From Ruminiclostridium sp. (lineage in GTDB: Bacteria; Bacillota; Clostridia; Oscillospirales; Ruminococcaceae): DNA of 43,282 nt. How positions within the stretch are numbered: the stretch's first letter is position 1; every line of letters begins with the position of its first letter. A program made the position numbers and the translations under genes. The stretch spans positions 1 through 43,282 of the forward strand of contig JAGAWN010000127.1 in assembly GCA_017941355.1 (NCBI GenBank). Reading direction: 5' to 3'. Below, piece by piece: positions 34,655-43,147 of this stretch. The notes beneath the pieces were generated by a model. The model searched no databases. It saw only the letters and a list, made by a program, of their open reading frames with translations, and was not told the DNA's origin.

Positions 34655-34701
34655 GGACAGCACCGGCGTGACGCCGGATCCGTGCCGTTTCTCGGAGATT
34701 C
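34655..34701. repeat. Hairpin-cluster repeat, copy 2 (core only)
   Basis: The complement matches 12699-12745 at 42 of 47 positions. The hairpin is 34663-34669/34671-34677 (CCGGCGT-G-ACGCCGG). The extra hairpins of copy 1 are missing. Confidence 0.7.
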
Positions 34702-34753
34702 AAGCATCTGCTAAAAGATAACAGATATATCGGACAACAGCGGTGACATAACA

Positions 34754-34787
34754 AAAGGGCAGGGGATCCGAAGATCTCCTGCCCTTT
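34754..34787 (-). terminator. Intrinsic terminator of chemoreceptor 2
   Basis: A 15-bp stem with one wobble (34754-34768/34773-34787), loop CGAA, is followed on the minus strand by TTTTGTTATG. Confidence 0.88.
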
Positions 34788-34797
34788 AATATTGATC

Positions 34798-36738
34798 TTA
34801 CTGATTGATCTTGAATCTTGCTACCTGGTCTTTCAGCATCTTCGACTGACCGGAAAGCTCTTCGCACGAAGCGGCGGTTTCCTCGGCAGTAGCGGAGTTT
34901 GTCTGAATAACCTGCGATATCTGCTCCACGCCGGAAGTGATCTGCTTGATAGATTCGTTCTGTTCCTGGCTTGCGGAAGCGATCTCGGTGATAAGTTCCG
35001 CGGTCTGAGAGGACATTTCCTTGACTTCCTTCATGGACTCTGCCGTTGAGAGGGCTATCTTCGAGCCTTTACCTACAGCCTCGATAGAAGCTGTGATGAG
35101 AGAAGTTGTGGAGCTTGCTGCCTCTGCGGATTTGCTTGCAAGGTTGCGGACTTCATCTGCAACTACCGCAAATCCCTTGCCTGCGTCGCCCGCGCGTGCA
35201 GCCTCAACAGCAGCGTTGAGCGCGAGGATATTTGTCTGGAATGCGATATCTTCGATAGTCTTGATGATCTTCTCGATCTCCTGCGATGTGGAGCTTATCT
35301 CGTTCATCGCCTGAACCATGTTCTGGATCTCTCTGTCCTGTTCGTTTACTCTGTCCTGGGTCTGCTTGGACAGGTTGCCCGCCTGAGCGGCGTTCTGAGC
35401 GGTATTTGCGATCTGTGTGGATACTTCCGCGATAGTAGCGGAGATCTCCTGAATAGCCGAAGCCTGACGTGTCGTGCCGTCCGCAAGCGACTGAGAACCT
35501 TCTGCCATCTGATTTGAACCTGTGAGTACCTCGTCGGAGGAAATGTTCATTCTGCTGAGTGTCTGACCGAGATCGTCCTCGATCTTCAGTATGTTATGCT
35601 CGATCTCTTCAAATACGCCGGGGTATCTAACACTCGGAGTCTCGGTGAAGTCGCCGCTCGCCATTGCCGCGAGGATCCTTGACGAATCGCCTACAACGTC
35701 GTTCATGCCGTGCTTCGCGCTGCGGAGCGTTTCGACGAATGTACCGATCTCGTCATCTGCAAACTTGTATGTAACGTTTGTTGTGGCAAGCTGACCTTCC
35801 AGCATCTCTTTCGCGTAATCTTCCGCGTGTGAGAGCGGCTGAGTAACGCGTTTCATGCAGAAGATGAAGATGAACAGCGCAATGCCTATCGCACCTACAA
35901 CACCGATGATAACAGCGATCGCGGTGACCATACCGAATTCGCTGTCTGCTTCACGCGCGTCCGCGCCTGCCCAGTATGCACCGACGATCTTTCCGTCGTA
36001 GTCGGTCATTGTCTGGTAAGAAACATAGTAGTGTCTGTCAACAACGTCGTGCTGTCCCTCGTACTTGCCGTTCTTCTGGAGGACTGCTTCCGCAACATCT
36101 TCGTTGAGGTCTGTTCCTGTTGCGCGTTCACCGTTGTCTCTCTTAAGTGTCGTTGCGTATCTGATGTTCCAGTTCCATACTGTCGCGTCACAGTTGGAGG
36201 TTTTCATTACCTCGTCGAGCCAGTCGGTAGCTTTCATTGTGAAGCCGAGACAGAGCATGAATTCCTGACCGTCCTGGTCTTTTACATAAGAAGCGTACAT
36301 AGCAACAAGCTCTTCGTCGCATCTTGCAATACCCTTTATGGTCTTGCCGTTTGAAACCTGTGCATAATCGAAGGATTTCAGCGGGTAGTTGTCCGATTTG
36401 TAAGTGATCGCGCCGGTCTTATCTCCGACTACCATGTAGAAGTCCTCGCCCGGGAGCTGCTTCTGCATATAGGCTTTCAGAACATCTGCGTTGGCAGCTT
36501 CTGCGGCATCGCGGAAATCTCCGTCCTCCTTGAACATGGAATACGCGTCCTGAAGATCGTTGATCTCGCTGTTGACCTTATCTTCGAGTACCTGCATACC
36601 TACGACAGCACGGTCAAGCATTATACTGTCATTGTAGCTGCGGAATGTGAGAATCGTCACTACCAGCATAATAGCGACAACTGCCGCAATACAGATCGTT
36701 GTTATCAGCACGATCTGCATACCGAGTTTTTTGAACAT
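34798..36738 (-). CDS. Methyl-accepting chemotaxis protein 2
   Basis: The 646-residue receptor has TM1 (about 8-32), a large extracytoplasmic cache domain (about 40-275; [18 protein letters not shown]), TM2 (about 278-300), HAMP (about 300-355), and a signalling coiled coil with the conserved tip (about 490-540; [20 protein letters not shown]). It is a second, distinct receptor: the sensor half has no obvious similarity to receptor 1. GGGAGG precedes the ATG. A sigma-A promoter lies about 245 bases upstream, giving an unusually long leader. The adjacent c-di-GMP enzyme suggests a motility-lifestyle link, which is inference. Confidence 0.94.
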   Translation of the reverse strand: MFKKLGMQIVLITTICIAAVVAIMLVVTILTFRSYNDSIMLDRAVVGMQVLEDKVNSEINDLQDAYSMFKEDGDFRDAAEAANADVLKAYMQKQLPGEDFYMVVGDKTGAITYKSDNYPLKSFDYAQVSNGKTIKGIARCDEELVAMYASYVKDQDGQEFMLCLGFTMKATDWLDEVMKTSNCDATVWNWNIRYATTLKRDNGERATGTDLNEDVAEAVLQKNGKYEGQHDVVDRHYYVSYQTMTDYDGKIVGAYWAGADAREADSEFGMVTAIAVIIGVVGAIGIALFIFIFCMKRVTQPLSHAEDYAKEMLEGQLATTNVTYKFADDEIGTFVETLRSAKHGMNDVVGDSSRILAAMASGDFTETPSVRYPGVFEEIEHNILKIEDDLGQTLSRMNISSDEVLTGSNQMAEGSQSLADGTTRQASAIQEISATIAEVSTQIANTAQNAAQAGNLSKQTQDRVNEQDREIQNMVQAMNEISSTSQEIEKIIKTIEDIAFQTNILALNAAVEAARAGDAGKGFAVVADEVRNLASKSAEAASSTTSLITASIEAVGKGSKIALSTAESMKEVKEMSSQTAELITEIASASQEQNESIKQITSGVEQISQVIQTNSATAEETAASCEELSGQSKMLKDQVARFKINQ

Positions 36739-36983
36739 GGTTTTTGTCCTCCCAGTTGATAAATTGCATTACTATATTTAAAGAGGAAACGTCCTCTTCA
36801 GATATCAATTCTGTTCACAGCGAATCAAAATGCGAACGGTCAAAACTGAAAGCATCAGAGCAATTTTGAGTTTTTCCTTAAAAAAACAGGCGATTGATCC
36901 GTGCTGCGGCAGGGGTGGGAAAAGGCTTGCGAGAGCCGGAATGCAACCGTCAGAATATAACATATTATCTCTGATACTTTTTT

Positions 36984-37012
36984 AGTATAACACATTTCGA
37001 CATATAAGTCAA
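36984..37012 (-). promoter_or_regulatory. Sigma-A promoter of chemoreceptor 2
   Basis: On the minus strand TTGACT (37007-37012), 17 bases, TATACT (36984-36989). Transcription would start near 36977. No sigma-D type box was seen. Confidence 0.8.
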
Positions 37013-37180
37013 TATTCTAATGAAAAAATATCTATAATATGGTGAAATGCCCAATTTTATACATCTGTTTTTATGAATATGAATGAAAAGCCGGGCAGGA
37101 TCTTTAACGATAACGGGGTTTTGCAAAAAGAAATGCCCCTTTTGATATCGGCGGAGACGGGGGATTATTCGTGATTTGTA

Positions 37181-37207
37181 ATTAATGTCTGCTCATCAAC
37201 CGCGAAA
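37181..37207 (-). repeat. Decayed type I cloverleaf fragment
   Basis: 27 bases identical to the complement of 118-144: the last strand of the closing stem and the end of arm C. The rest of the element is missing. It ends 6 bases from the stop codon of the minus-strand LysR gene. Confidence 0.85.
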
Positions 37208-37212
37208 TTATA

Positions 37213-38133
37213 TCATTCCTGATGATTGTAAGATCTGTGGACTTCGTCGATAAAAAGTCTGTCATTTCCGCTGAAAGCGGAATCTTTGCGGTAAAGAAGC
37301 ACATCACGGTGATATTTGGCATTGACCGGGCATCTGATCTGTATAAGTCCGTAGCTGTCGAGAATGTGCTTTGAGAGCGGCTCGAGCCACAGATATGTAT
37401 TGATGTCATGTGACAGGATAATGACACGGCTTGCGTGTTCAAAAACACGGATATGCCTGCCGTTCTGTGCGCTGCGGGGCTTGTCCTTCAGTCCATAGAC
37501 GATTTCGGACAGATTATTCTGCTCTTCAAGTATTATTTCGGTGTAGCAGTTCAGGATCTCTTCCGTTATCTCGGGGCATTGCGCTAACGGCGAACTGCGG
37601 CTGACCGTCAGCATATCTTCATACTCGGACAATGTTTCGTAGGTAAGACCGAGCTTGCTGTAATACAGATTATAGGTATCGTTGTATTCCGAATTGTTTC
37701 TCACGATCCCGAATTTATACTTTCCTGAGGAAACGTAACGCATGGTATCGCCGGCATTGCCGTTGCGGTAAACAATTTCGTACTTCTCGTTTTCGAGTCT
37801 CTGAGAGAACTGTGATATTGCGCACAGAGCATTGCTTGATTCCGGCGCGCATACTGATAATCTGTACGGCTCGTCCTTACCGAGCTTGTACATATTTTCG
37901 AGGCTGTCGAGGCGGTCAAGTATCTTCTGCGAACGGGCGATGAATTCTTCACCTTCGGGTGTGAGCTTTACGCCGGTCACGGTACGCTCGAATATTTCTA
38001 TTCCTATGTCGTTTTCAAGATCCTTGATCGCTCTGCTGAGGTTTGGCTGTGCGACATGAAGCGAAGCGGAGGCTTTCCCGAAGGAGCCTTGTCTTGCTAT
38101 TTCCGCTGCATATCTCATGTAAGTAATGTTCAT
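37213..38133 (-). CDS. LysR-family transcriptional regulator A
   Basis: The start is ATG at 38133 (MNITYMRYAAEIARQGSF), with a modest GGTGA 5 bases upstream; extension to an upstream TTG adds non-family residues. The 306-residue protein has the N-terminal winged helix-turn-helix (about 2-62; SFGKASASLHVAQPNLSRAI) and a periplasmic-binding-like effector domain (about 85-295). It shares exact length and the C-terminal pattern YxW...LDSYGL...CPVN...Y-DVLLYR...D-LFIDEV with regulator B, so the two are paralogues. Effector unknown. Its leader contains a 15-bp terminator-like hairpin 19 bases before the ATG. Confidence 0.88.
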   Translation of the reverse strand: MNITYMRYAAEIARQGSFGKASASLHVAQPNLSRAIKDLENDIGIEIFERTVTGVKLTPEGEEFIARSQKILDRLDSLENMYKLGKDEPYRLSVCAPESSNALCAISQFSQRLENEKYEIVYRNGNAGDTMRYVSSGKYKFGIVRNNSEYNDTYNLYYSKLGLTYETLSEYEDMLTVSRSSPLAQCPEITEEILNCYTEIILEEQNNLSEIVYGLKDKPRSAQNGRHIRVFEHASRVIILSHDINTYLWLEPLSKHILDSYGLIQIRCPVNAKYHRDVLLYRKDSAFSGNDRLFIDEVHRSYNHQE

Positions 38134-38152
38134 TGGGGTCACCGGGGGAAAA

Positions 38153-38191
38153 GACAAAAAACAGTCCTATGAGTCCGGACTGTTTTTTGTC
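38153..38191 (-). terminator. Terminator-like hairpin in the leader of LysR A
   Basis: A perfect 15-bp stem GACAAAAAACAGTCC (38153-38167) pairs with 38177-38191 around a 9-base loop. On the minus strand it lies between the promoter and start codon and is followed by TTTT; the stem itself ends in a T6 run. Early termination (attenuation) of LysR A is possible. Confidence 0.6.
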
Positions 38192-38250
38192 CGCATAAAT
38201 TGGAGGTATATCGGGGAGAATGTCCGTACACGCACACTCTCTCATTTAGT

Positions 38251-38279
38251 ATTATAGCACGTTACGGCGTTTTTTTCAA
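38251..38279 (-). promoter_or_regulatory. Sigma-A promoter of LysR A
   Basis: On the minus strand TTGAAA (38274-38279), 17 bases, TATAAT (38251-38256). It gives a leader of about 110 bases. Confidence 0.85.
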
Positions 38280-38339
38280 TTATAAATTACGCAACCCACC
38301 ATATAAAAAATGATAAACTCACCGCGCGGATCTGTTTGT

Positions 38340-38370
38340 GAAGCGGAAATGCAACGTTTATACCCGCTTC
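38340..38370. promoter_or_regulatory. Inverted repeat, candidate LysR operator
   Basis: GAAGCGG (38340-38346) and CCGCTTC (38364-38370) are inverted repeats with a 17-base centre, placed 20 bases before the -35 of the LysR B promoter and between the two divergent promoters. LysR regulators bind such dyads to control divergent promoters. Confidence 0.45.
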
Positions 38371-38389
38371 CGGAGCAAATTGATTTGTC

Positions 38390-38418
38390 TTGACATATAC
38401 GGATAAAGATGATAAAAT
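38390..38418 (+). promoter_or_regulatory. Sigma-A promoter of LysR B
   Basis: TTGACA (38390-38395), 17 bases, TAAAAT (38413-38418), 30 bases before the ATG. Confidence 0.85.
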
Positions 38419-38447
38419 ACAAATGAATACTGAATACCGGAGGAACT

Positions 38448-39368
38448 ATGAATATTCTTCATCTCAAATATGCAGCCGCAGTCGCGGAAACGGGTTCGCT
38501 TACGAAAGCGGCGGAACAGATGCTTGTGGCGCCGCCGAATATGAGCCGTGCTATACAGACTCTTGAAAAAGATATCGGCATAAAGCTGTTCAGACGCACC
38601 GCAAAAGGAATGGCTCTCACTCCAAAGGGAGAGAACTTCATCTCTGACGCAAGGGAGATCCTGGATCAGCTTTCGGAAACCGAGGGTTACTATAAAAGCC
38701 GCAGCTCCGAAAAAGTCAGTTTTTCCGTGTCGGTGCCGAGAGCGGGGTACATATCCGGCGCGTTCTCGGAATTCTCGAATAAACTTGAAGTCGGCAGCAA
38801 ACTGCATTACGCGGAGACTAACTCTTACGGCGCAATAGACAATGTTCTGAACTGCAATTTCAATCTCGGTATAATCCGCGCTCCCACGGAGTACAGGCAG
38901 CATTTCACGGAGCTTCTCGACAAGGAAAAGCTTGTGCATAAGGTCATCACCGAGTTCAGGTATGAGGTCATAGCCAATGCCGACAGCCCCATAGGAAAGC
39001 TTGACACGGTGCGTTATTCCGATCTTGAGCAGCTTATCGAGATCGCCTATGCGGATCCGTATGTGCCGACTGTCCCGATCAGTACGGTTCGGTACAACGA
39101 GCGGGCTGTGAGGGGCAGCAGGAAGATATATGTGTTTGACCGTTCAAGTTCCCTGTTTCTCATGCAGGAAAACAAAAACACATATATGTGGGTATCTCCC
39201 ACTCCTCAGAAGCACCTGACGTTCTACGGGCTGTGTCAGAAGAAATGCCCGGATAACACGCGCTCCTACACCGATGTTCTGATCTATCGCCAGAACTATA
39301 AGCTTACCGAGACAGATAAAATGTTTATCGCGGAGGTATGCAGGAGCGCGGGAGAATGCGGGTTCTGA
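38448..39368 (+). CDS. LysR-family transcriptional regulator B
   Basis: The 306-residue regulator has the winged helix-turn-helix (about 2-62; GSLTKAAEQMLVAPPNMSRA) and an effector domain ending YMWVSPTPQKHL-FYGLCQKKCPDN-YTDVLIYRQ-DKMFIAEV. It is divergent from regulator A and of the same length. No metabolic gene stands beside the pair; the SulP transporter 436 bases downstream is the nearest candidate target. CCGGAGG lies 7 bases before the ATG. A textbook terminator follows, so it is monocistronic. Confidence 0.9.
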   Translation: MNILHLKYAAAVAETGSLTKAAEQMLVAPPNMSRAIQTLEKDIGIKLFRRTAKGMALTPKGENFISDAREILDQLSETEGYYKSRSSEKVSFSVSVPRAGYISGAFSEFSNKLEVGSKLHYAETNSYGAIDNVLNCNFNLGIIRAPTEYRQHFTELLDKEKLVHKVITEFRYEVIANADSPIGKLDTVRYSDLEQLIEIAYADPYVPTVPISTVRYNERAVRGSRKIYVFDRSSSLFLMQENKNTYMWVSPTPQKHLTFYGLCQKKCPDNTRSYTDVLIYRQNYKLTETDKMFIAEVCRSAGECGF

Positions 39369-39373
39369 AAGAG

Positions 39374-39406
39374 AAGCGCTGCCGATTTCAGGCAGCGCTT
39401 TTTTTA
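39374..39406 (+). terminator. Intrinsic terminator of LysR B
   Basis: A perfect 10-bp stem (39374-39383/39391-39400) with a 7-base loop is followed by six T. The rest of 39369-39804 holds an unassigned stretch (39407-39573), the MITE-like repeat and the SulP promoter. Confidence 0.92.
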
Positions 39407-39573
39407 TCGCAAATCAGCAGAATATGCCGCTGAATCCGGTCGTGTCCATTATCGCTTTCACGGCATCGCTCATATTTTCCATATAGTAAAAAAAGAACGT
39501 GACATGACAGCTTTCGCGGCGGGGCGTTCCCCGCTGATAACATATCCTTGGCAATAAACCGAGCGGATACTAT

Positions 39574-39672
39574 GGAACCGCTGATTAAATCGACATCAGA
39601 GATCTCAATGTTGATATTATATGCCTTTCGCGGTGCCGGTTTTTGGGTAAAAGCGATTTAATCAGTGGTTCC
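39574..39672 (+). repeat. MITE-like inverted-repeat element, copy 2
   Basis: The terminal repeats GGAACCGCTGATTAAATCG (39574-39592) and 39654-39672 pair at 18 of 19 positions. CTAT lies on both outer sides (39570-39573 and 39673-39676), a possible 4-bp target duplication. It aligns with the complement of 10258-10343, with a short internal insertion. No ORF. Confidence 0.75.
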
Positions 39673-39743
39673 CTATTTTTTTCAACAAGACTTGTCAAAA
39701 AATGTTAAAACATACGAAAATCATTCTCCCCGTAAAATAATGC

Positions 39744-39772
39744 TTGATTATATATTTATATGGTAGTATAAT
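39744..39772 (+). promoter_or_regulatory. Sigma-A promoter of sulP
   Basis: TTGATT (39744-39749), 17 bases, TATAAT (39767-39772), 32 bases before the ATG. Confidence 0.85.
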
Positions 39773-39804
39773 ATGAAACGCATTCTAAAAGGAGATATGG
39801 ATCT

Positions 39805-41478
39805 ATGGAAACAGCATCAAAGAAACCTACGGAAGAAAAACTGAAACCGAAACTTTTCTCGGTCATCAGACACTACTCAAAAGAACAGCTCATAAAGGAC
39901 ATAACCGCCGGTATCATCGTGGCGATAATCGCGCTCCCGCTTTCTATCGCGCTTGCACTCGCTTCGGGTGTAAACCCCGAGCAGGGACTCTATACCGCAA
40001 TGATAGCAGGATTCATCGTCGCGTTCCTCGGCGGCAGCCGCGTTCAGATAGCGGGGCCTACCGCCGCGTTCGCAACTATCGTTGCCGGTATCGTGGCAAG
40101 ACAGGGCATGAACGGACTGATAATATCCACCGTCATGGCGGGGCTTATTATGGTGGTAATGGGCTTCTGCCGCTTCGGAAGTCTGATAAAGTACATACCC
40201 GGAACTATCACAACAGGCTTCACGTTCGGTATCGCAGTTACTATCGCTATCGGTCAGCTCAAGGATTTCCTCGGTCTTACCTTTACGAACTCGCCTATCG
40301 AGACTGTGGATAAGCTTGCCGAAGTCGTGAACTGCATCGGCACGTTCAACTGGCAGGCGCTTCTTGTCGGCGCGGTATCGCTTGCTATCCTCATCTTCTG
40401 GCCTAAAAAGCTGGACAAGATACCCGCCTCGCTTATCGCGGTGATCGTGGGTTCGGCGGGCGTTGCTCTGCTGAACCTCAACGTAAACACTATCGGCGAC
40501 CTGTACACAATTTCCTCCGATCTTCCCTCGCTGACGCTCCCGGAGGTAACGTTCGACAACGTGAGAGCGCTTATCCCGGACGCATTTACTATCGCGATAC
40601 TCGCCTCTGTGGAATCCCTGCTTTCCTGCGTCGTTTCGGACGGTATGATCGGTTCAAAGCACCGCCCGAACATGGAGCTTATAGCTCAGGGCTGCGCAAA
40701 TATCGGTTCGGCGCTCTTCGGCGGTATTCCCGCTACCGGTGCGATAGCGCGTACAGCGGCGAATGTCCGCAACGGCGGCAGGACTCCCATAGCGGGAATG
40801 GTACACTCGGTTGTGGTGCTGATAATAATAATCGCGCTCATGCCCTACGCTTCGCTTATCCCTATGCCGACTATGGCAGCGATACTTTTCGTTGTGGCAT
40901 ACAATATGTGCGGCTGGAGAAATATCCGGAATATGTTCAGGACTGCACCCAAAAGCGATATATTCGTGCTTATCGCAACTATCGTTCTCACGGTGGTATT
41001 TGACCTTGTGGTTGCAATAGGTGTCGGCATGGTTCTGGCTTCCATTCTGTTTATGAAGCGCATGGCAGATGTTACGGAAGCTCACGCGTGGGTCGATGTA
41101 GATGACGAGGAGACAGACGCCGATAACATTCTCCGCAAGAAGATACCCCCGCATACCCGCGTTTACGAGATAAACGGACCCATGTTCTTCGCGGCTTCCG
41201 AGAGATACAAGTATATGCTTGATGACACGGATATCAGTGTTCTGATTATACGAATGAGAAACGTTCCCGCTATCGACGCGGCGGGCGTTGAGGCTCTTTC
41301 CCGGATAGTTAAGCGCTGTGAGCGCGAGGGAGTAAAGGTGGTGTTCTCCCACGTCAACGAGCAGCCTATGCACGCGATGCGCAAAGCGGGGCTTACAGAT
41401 GAAGTGGGCGAGGAGAATTTCTGCACCCATATAGATACCGCGCTTATCCGTGCGGACGAGCTTGCTGCCGCCGACTGA
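39805..41478 (+). CDS. SulP-family anion transporter with STAS domain
   Basis: SulP (SLC26) proteins carry sulfate, bicarbonate or other anions across the inner membrane. The 557-residue protein has an N-terminal cytoplasmic stretch, then the signature region DITAGIIVAIIALPLSIALALASG (about 32-55, here split by its start), VQIAGPTAAFATIVAG, about 12-14 TM helices to about 410, and a C-terminal STAS domain (about 440-550; VLIIRMRNVPAIDAAGVEAL). Substrate not determinable. AAAGGAG lies about 10 bases before the ATG. It follows a MITE-like repeat and is divergent from nothing; the MATE gene is 150 bases downstream. Confidence 0.93.
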   Translation: METASKKPTEEKLKPKLFSVIRHYSKEQLIKDITAGIIVAIIALPLSIALALASGVNPEQGLYTAMIAGFIVAFLGGSRVQIAGPTAAFATIVAGIVARQGMNGLIISTVMAGLIMVVMGFCRFGSLIKYIPGTITTGFTFGIAVTIAIGQLKDFLGLTFTNSPIETVDKLAEVVNCIGTFNWQALLVGAVSLAILIFWPKKLDKIPASLIAVIVGSAGVALLNLNVNTIGDLYTISSDLPSLTLPEVTFDNVRALIPDAFTIAILASVESLLSCVVSDGMIGSKHRPNMELIAQGCANIGSALFGGIPATGAIARTAANVRNGGRTPIAGMVHSVVVLIIIIALMPYASLIPMPTMAAILFVVAYNMCGWRNIRNMFRTAPKSDIFVLIATIVLTVVFDLVVAIGVGMVLASILFMKRMADVTEAHAWVDVDDEETDADNILRKKIPPHTRVYEINGPMFFAASERYKYMLDDTDISVLIIRMRNVPAIDAAGVEALSRIVKRCEREGVKVVFSHVNEQPMHAMRKAGLTDEVGEENFCTHIDTALIRADELAAAD

Positions 41479-41628
41479 CGGGAACGGTGCGGGTGAGTTT
41501 ATCCGCTTGCGGGGGAGAGTTTGCGCAACACATCAGATTTGTCAAAAAATATGACGGAAATCCAAAAATCGTGCTGTACAACCGATGAGATTTGTGCTAA
41601 TATTGTAACCCGAAAGAGGGGATAGATA

Positions 41629-42999
41629 ATGAAAACATCTACATTGAAAATGACAGAGGGCAGCATACTTAAAAACCTTATATACTTCGCTGTCCCGATT
41701 CTTATAGGAAACATCTTCCAGCAGCTTTACAACGTTGCCGACACCGCGATAATAGGCAATATCCTCGGTGACGGAGCGTTCGCCGCCGTCGGAGCGGCAG
41801 CCCCGGTTTACGGGCTTATAATAGGCTTTGCCGGAGGACTCACCAACGGTTTTGCGGTAATAATCGCGCGATTCTTCGGCGCGAACGATATGCGGCGGCT
41901 GAAAAAGGCTGTTGCACTGACATACGTTCTGTCCGCGGCGATAGCGCTGGTTCTGACAGTTACCGGTCTTGCCGCCATGCACCCGCTTATGGCATCGCTT
42001 CAGACCCCCGACGAGATAATCTCGGATACCGAGAGCTACATGGGGATAATCCTGCTGTTCTCGGCAGTCACGATCGCGTACAATATGCTCGCGGGAATGA
42101 TGCGCGCAGTGGGGAATACCAAGGCTCCGCTGTACTTCCTGATAGTATCGGTGCTTGTGAACATAGTCCTCGACTTCCTGTTCGTCAGCGGCTTCGGCAT
42201 GGGCGTTGCGGGAGCGGCGTATGCAACCGTGATATCACAGGCGGTATCGGTGGTGCTGTGCTTTATCTACGCGGCTAAGAAATGCGGTTTTCTTGTATTC
42301 GACAGATCCTGCCTTGAAATGAACAGACCGCTGCTTGCGGATCTGAGCATGACCGGACTTTCAATGGGACTGATGTACGCGATAGTTTCGGTAGGCTCGG
42401 TGGTATTGCAGGGGGCTGTGAACTCCCTCGGCACCGCTGTGATAACAGCGCATACCGCTGCACGGAAGATAGACGATATATTCATGCTCACTCTCGGTAC
42501 GATAGCGATGGCATCATCAACATTCGCAAGTCAGAATTACGGCGCAGGCAGGCTTGACCGCGTTAAAAAGGGAATAAGATACGGCATACTGCTGTCGTTC
42601 GGCTGGAGCGCGTTTTCGGTATTGTGCGCGGTGCTTTTCAGAGTCCCGCTGATAGCGGCGCTTACCGGTACGAACGACGAAACGGTCATTGATACCGCGT
42701 CGCAGTATATCATAATCAACATATCGTTCTTCTTCGTTCTCGGAATTCTGCTTGTTCTGCGCAGCAGCTTACAGGGCGTCGGCAGAAAGCTCGTACCTGT
42801 CTGCGGGAGCGGTATCGAGCTTTTGATGAAAGTTATCGCTGCCGCAGTTATAGCGCCGCATTTCGGCTACTTCGGCATCTGCATACTCGAACCCGCGATA
42901 TGGTGCGTATGCGCGGTGATAGTCGTGATAGACTATGCGGTGTTTATCAGAAGCACGGAAAAGGAACACTCGCTGCGTAAGGCTGCCGCGGTCAACTGA
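41629..42999 (+). CDS. MATE-family efflux transporter
   Basis: MATE proteins export drugs or cationic compounds by sodium or proton antiport. The 456-residue protein begins MKTSTLKMTEGSILKNLIYFAVPILIG and has PILIGNIFQQLYNVADTAIIGN, typical of the DinF/NorM-type clostridial MATE group, with 12 hydrophobic segments and an internal repeat (second half from about 235). AAAGAGGGG lies about 9 bases before the ATG. A weak promoter (TGTACA 41575-41580, 17 bases, TAATAT 41598-41603) could serve it. A CTCTC/GAGAG hairpin near 43047-43075 may terminate it. Substrate unknown. Confidence 0.93.
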   Translation: MKTSTLKMTEGSILKNLIYFAVPILIGNIFQQLYNVADTAIIGNILGDGAFAAVGAAAPVYGLIIGFAGGLTNGFAVIIARFFGANDMRRLKKAVALTYVLSAAIALVLTVTGLAAMHPLMASLQTPDEIISDTESYMGIILLFSAVTIAYNMLAGMMRAVGNTKAPLYFLIVSVLVNIVLDFLFVSGFGMGVAGAAYATVISQAVSVVLCFIYAAKKCGFLVFDRSCLEMNRPLLADLSMTGLSMGLMYAIVSVGSVVLQGAVNSLGTAVITAHTAARKIDDIFMLTLGTIAMASSTFASQNYGAGRLDRVKKGIRYGILLSFGWSAFSVLCAVLFRVPLIAALTGTNDETVIDTASQYIIINISFFFVLGILLVLRSSLQGVGRKLVPVCGSGIELLMKVIAAAVIAPHFGYFGICILEPAIWCVCAVIVVIDYAVFIRSTEKEHSLRKAAAVN

Positions 43000-43117
43000 G
43001 GATCCGTGCTGTCAACGCGGCGATAAAACGGTTTGACTTTAAGTTCTCTCTCACGCCGTCGGCGGGGGAGAGATCATAATATATCAGCCGGTTATCTGAT
43101 TGCCGCAGTGATTATGT

Positions 43118-43146
43118 TTGACATTTGTGTTATTTGATGTTATAAT
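43118..43146 (+). promoter_or_regulatory. Consensus sigma-A promoter facing the cloverleaf
   Basis: TTGACA (43118-43123), exactly 17 bases, TATAAT (43141-43146). Its predicted start (about 43153) falls inside the closing stem of the type II element, so the transcript would begin with the cloverleaf and leave the window. The rest of 43000-43117 shows only the hairpin mentioned above. Confidence 0.85.
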
Positions 43147-43147
43147 A

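Larger units (their letters stand above)
36739..37212 (-). other. Intergenic region with long chemoreceptor leader
   Basis: It holds the chemoreceptor 2 promoter (36984-37012), a leader of about 240 bases that includes a 7-bp hairpin AAGAGGA/TCCTCTT near 36780-36800 (minus strand) and a GC-rich block (36900-36960), AT-rich DNA with a GGGG/CCCC hairpin near 37115-37140, and the type I remnant at 37181. No ORF with a ribosome site is seen. The GC-rich part does not match the c-di-GMP-I riboswitch core. Confidence 0.5.

Noticed and set aside
39414..39482. Minus-strand 22-codon frame (MENMSDAVKAIMDTTGFSGIF-like) resembling the start of a Na+-translocating decarboxylase beta subunit.
   Set aside because: No ribosome site, ends almost at once, and overlap with the LysR B terminator region; too short to call even a pseudogene.
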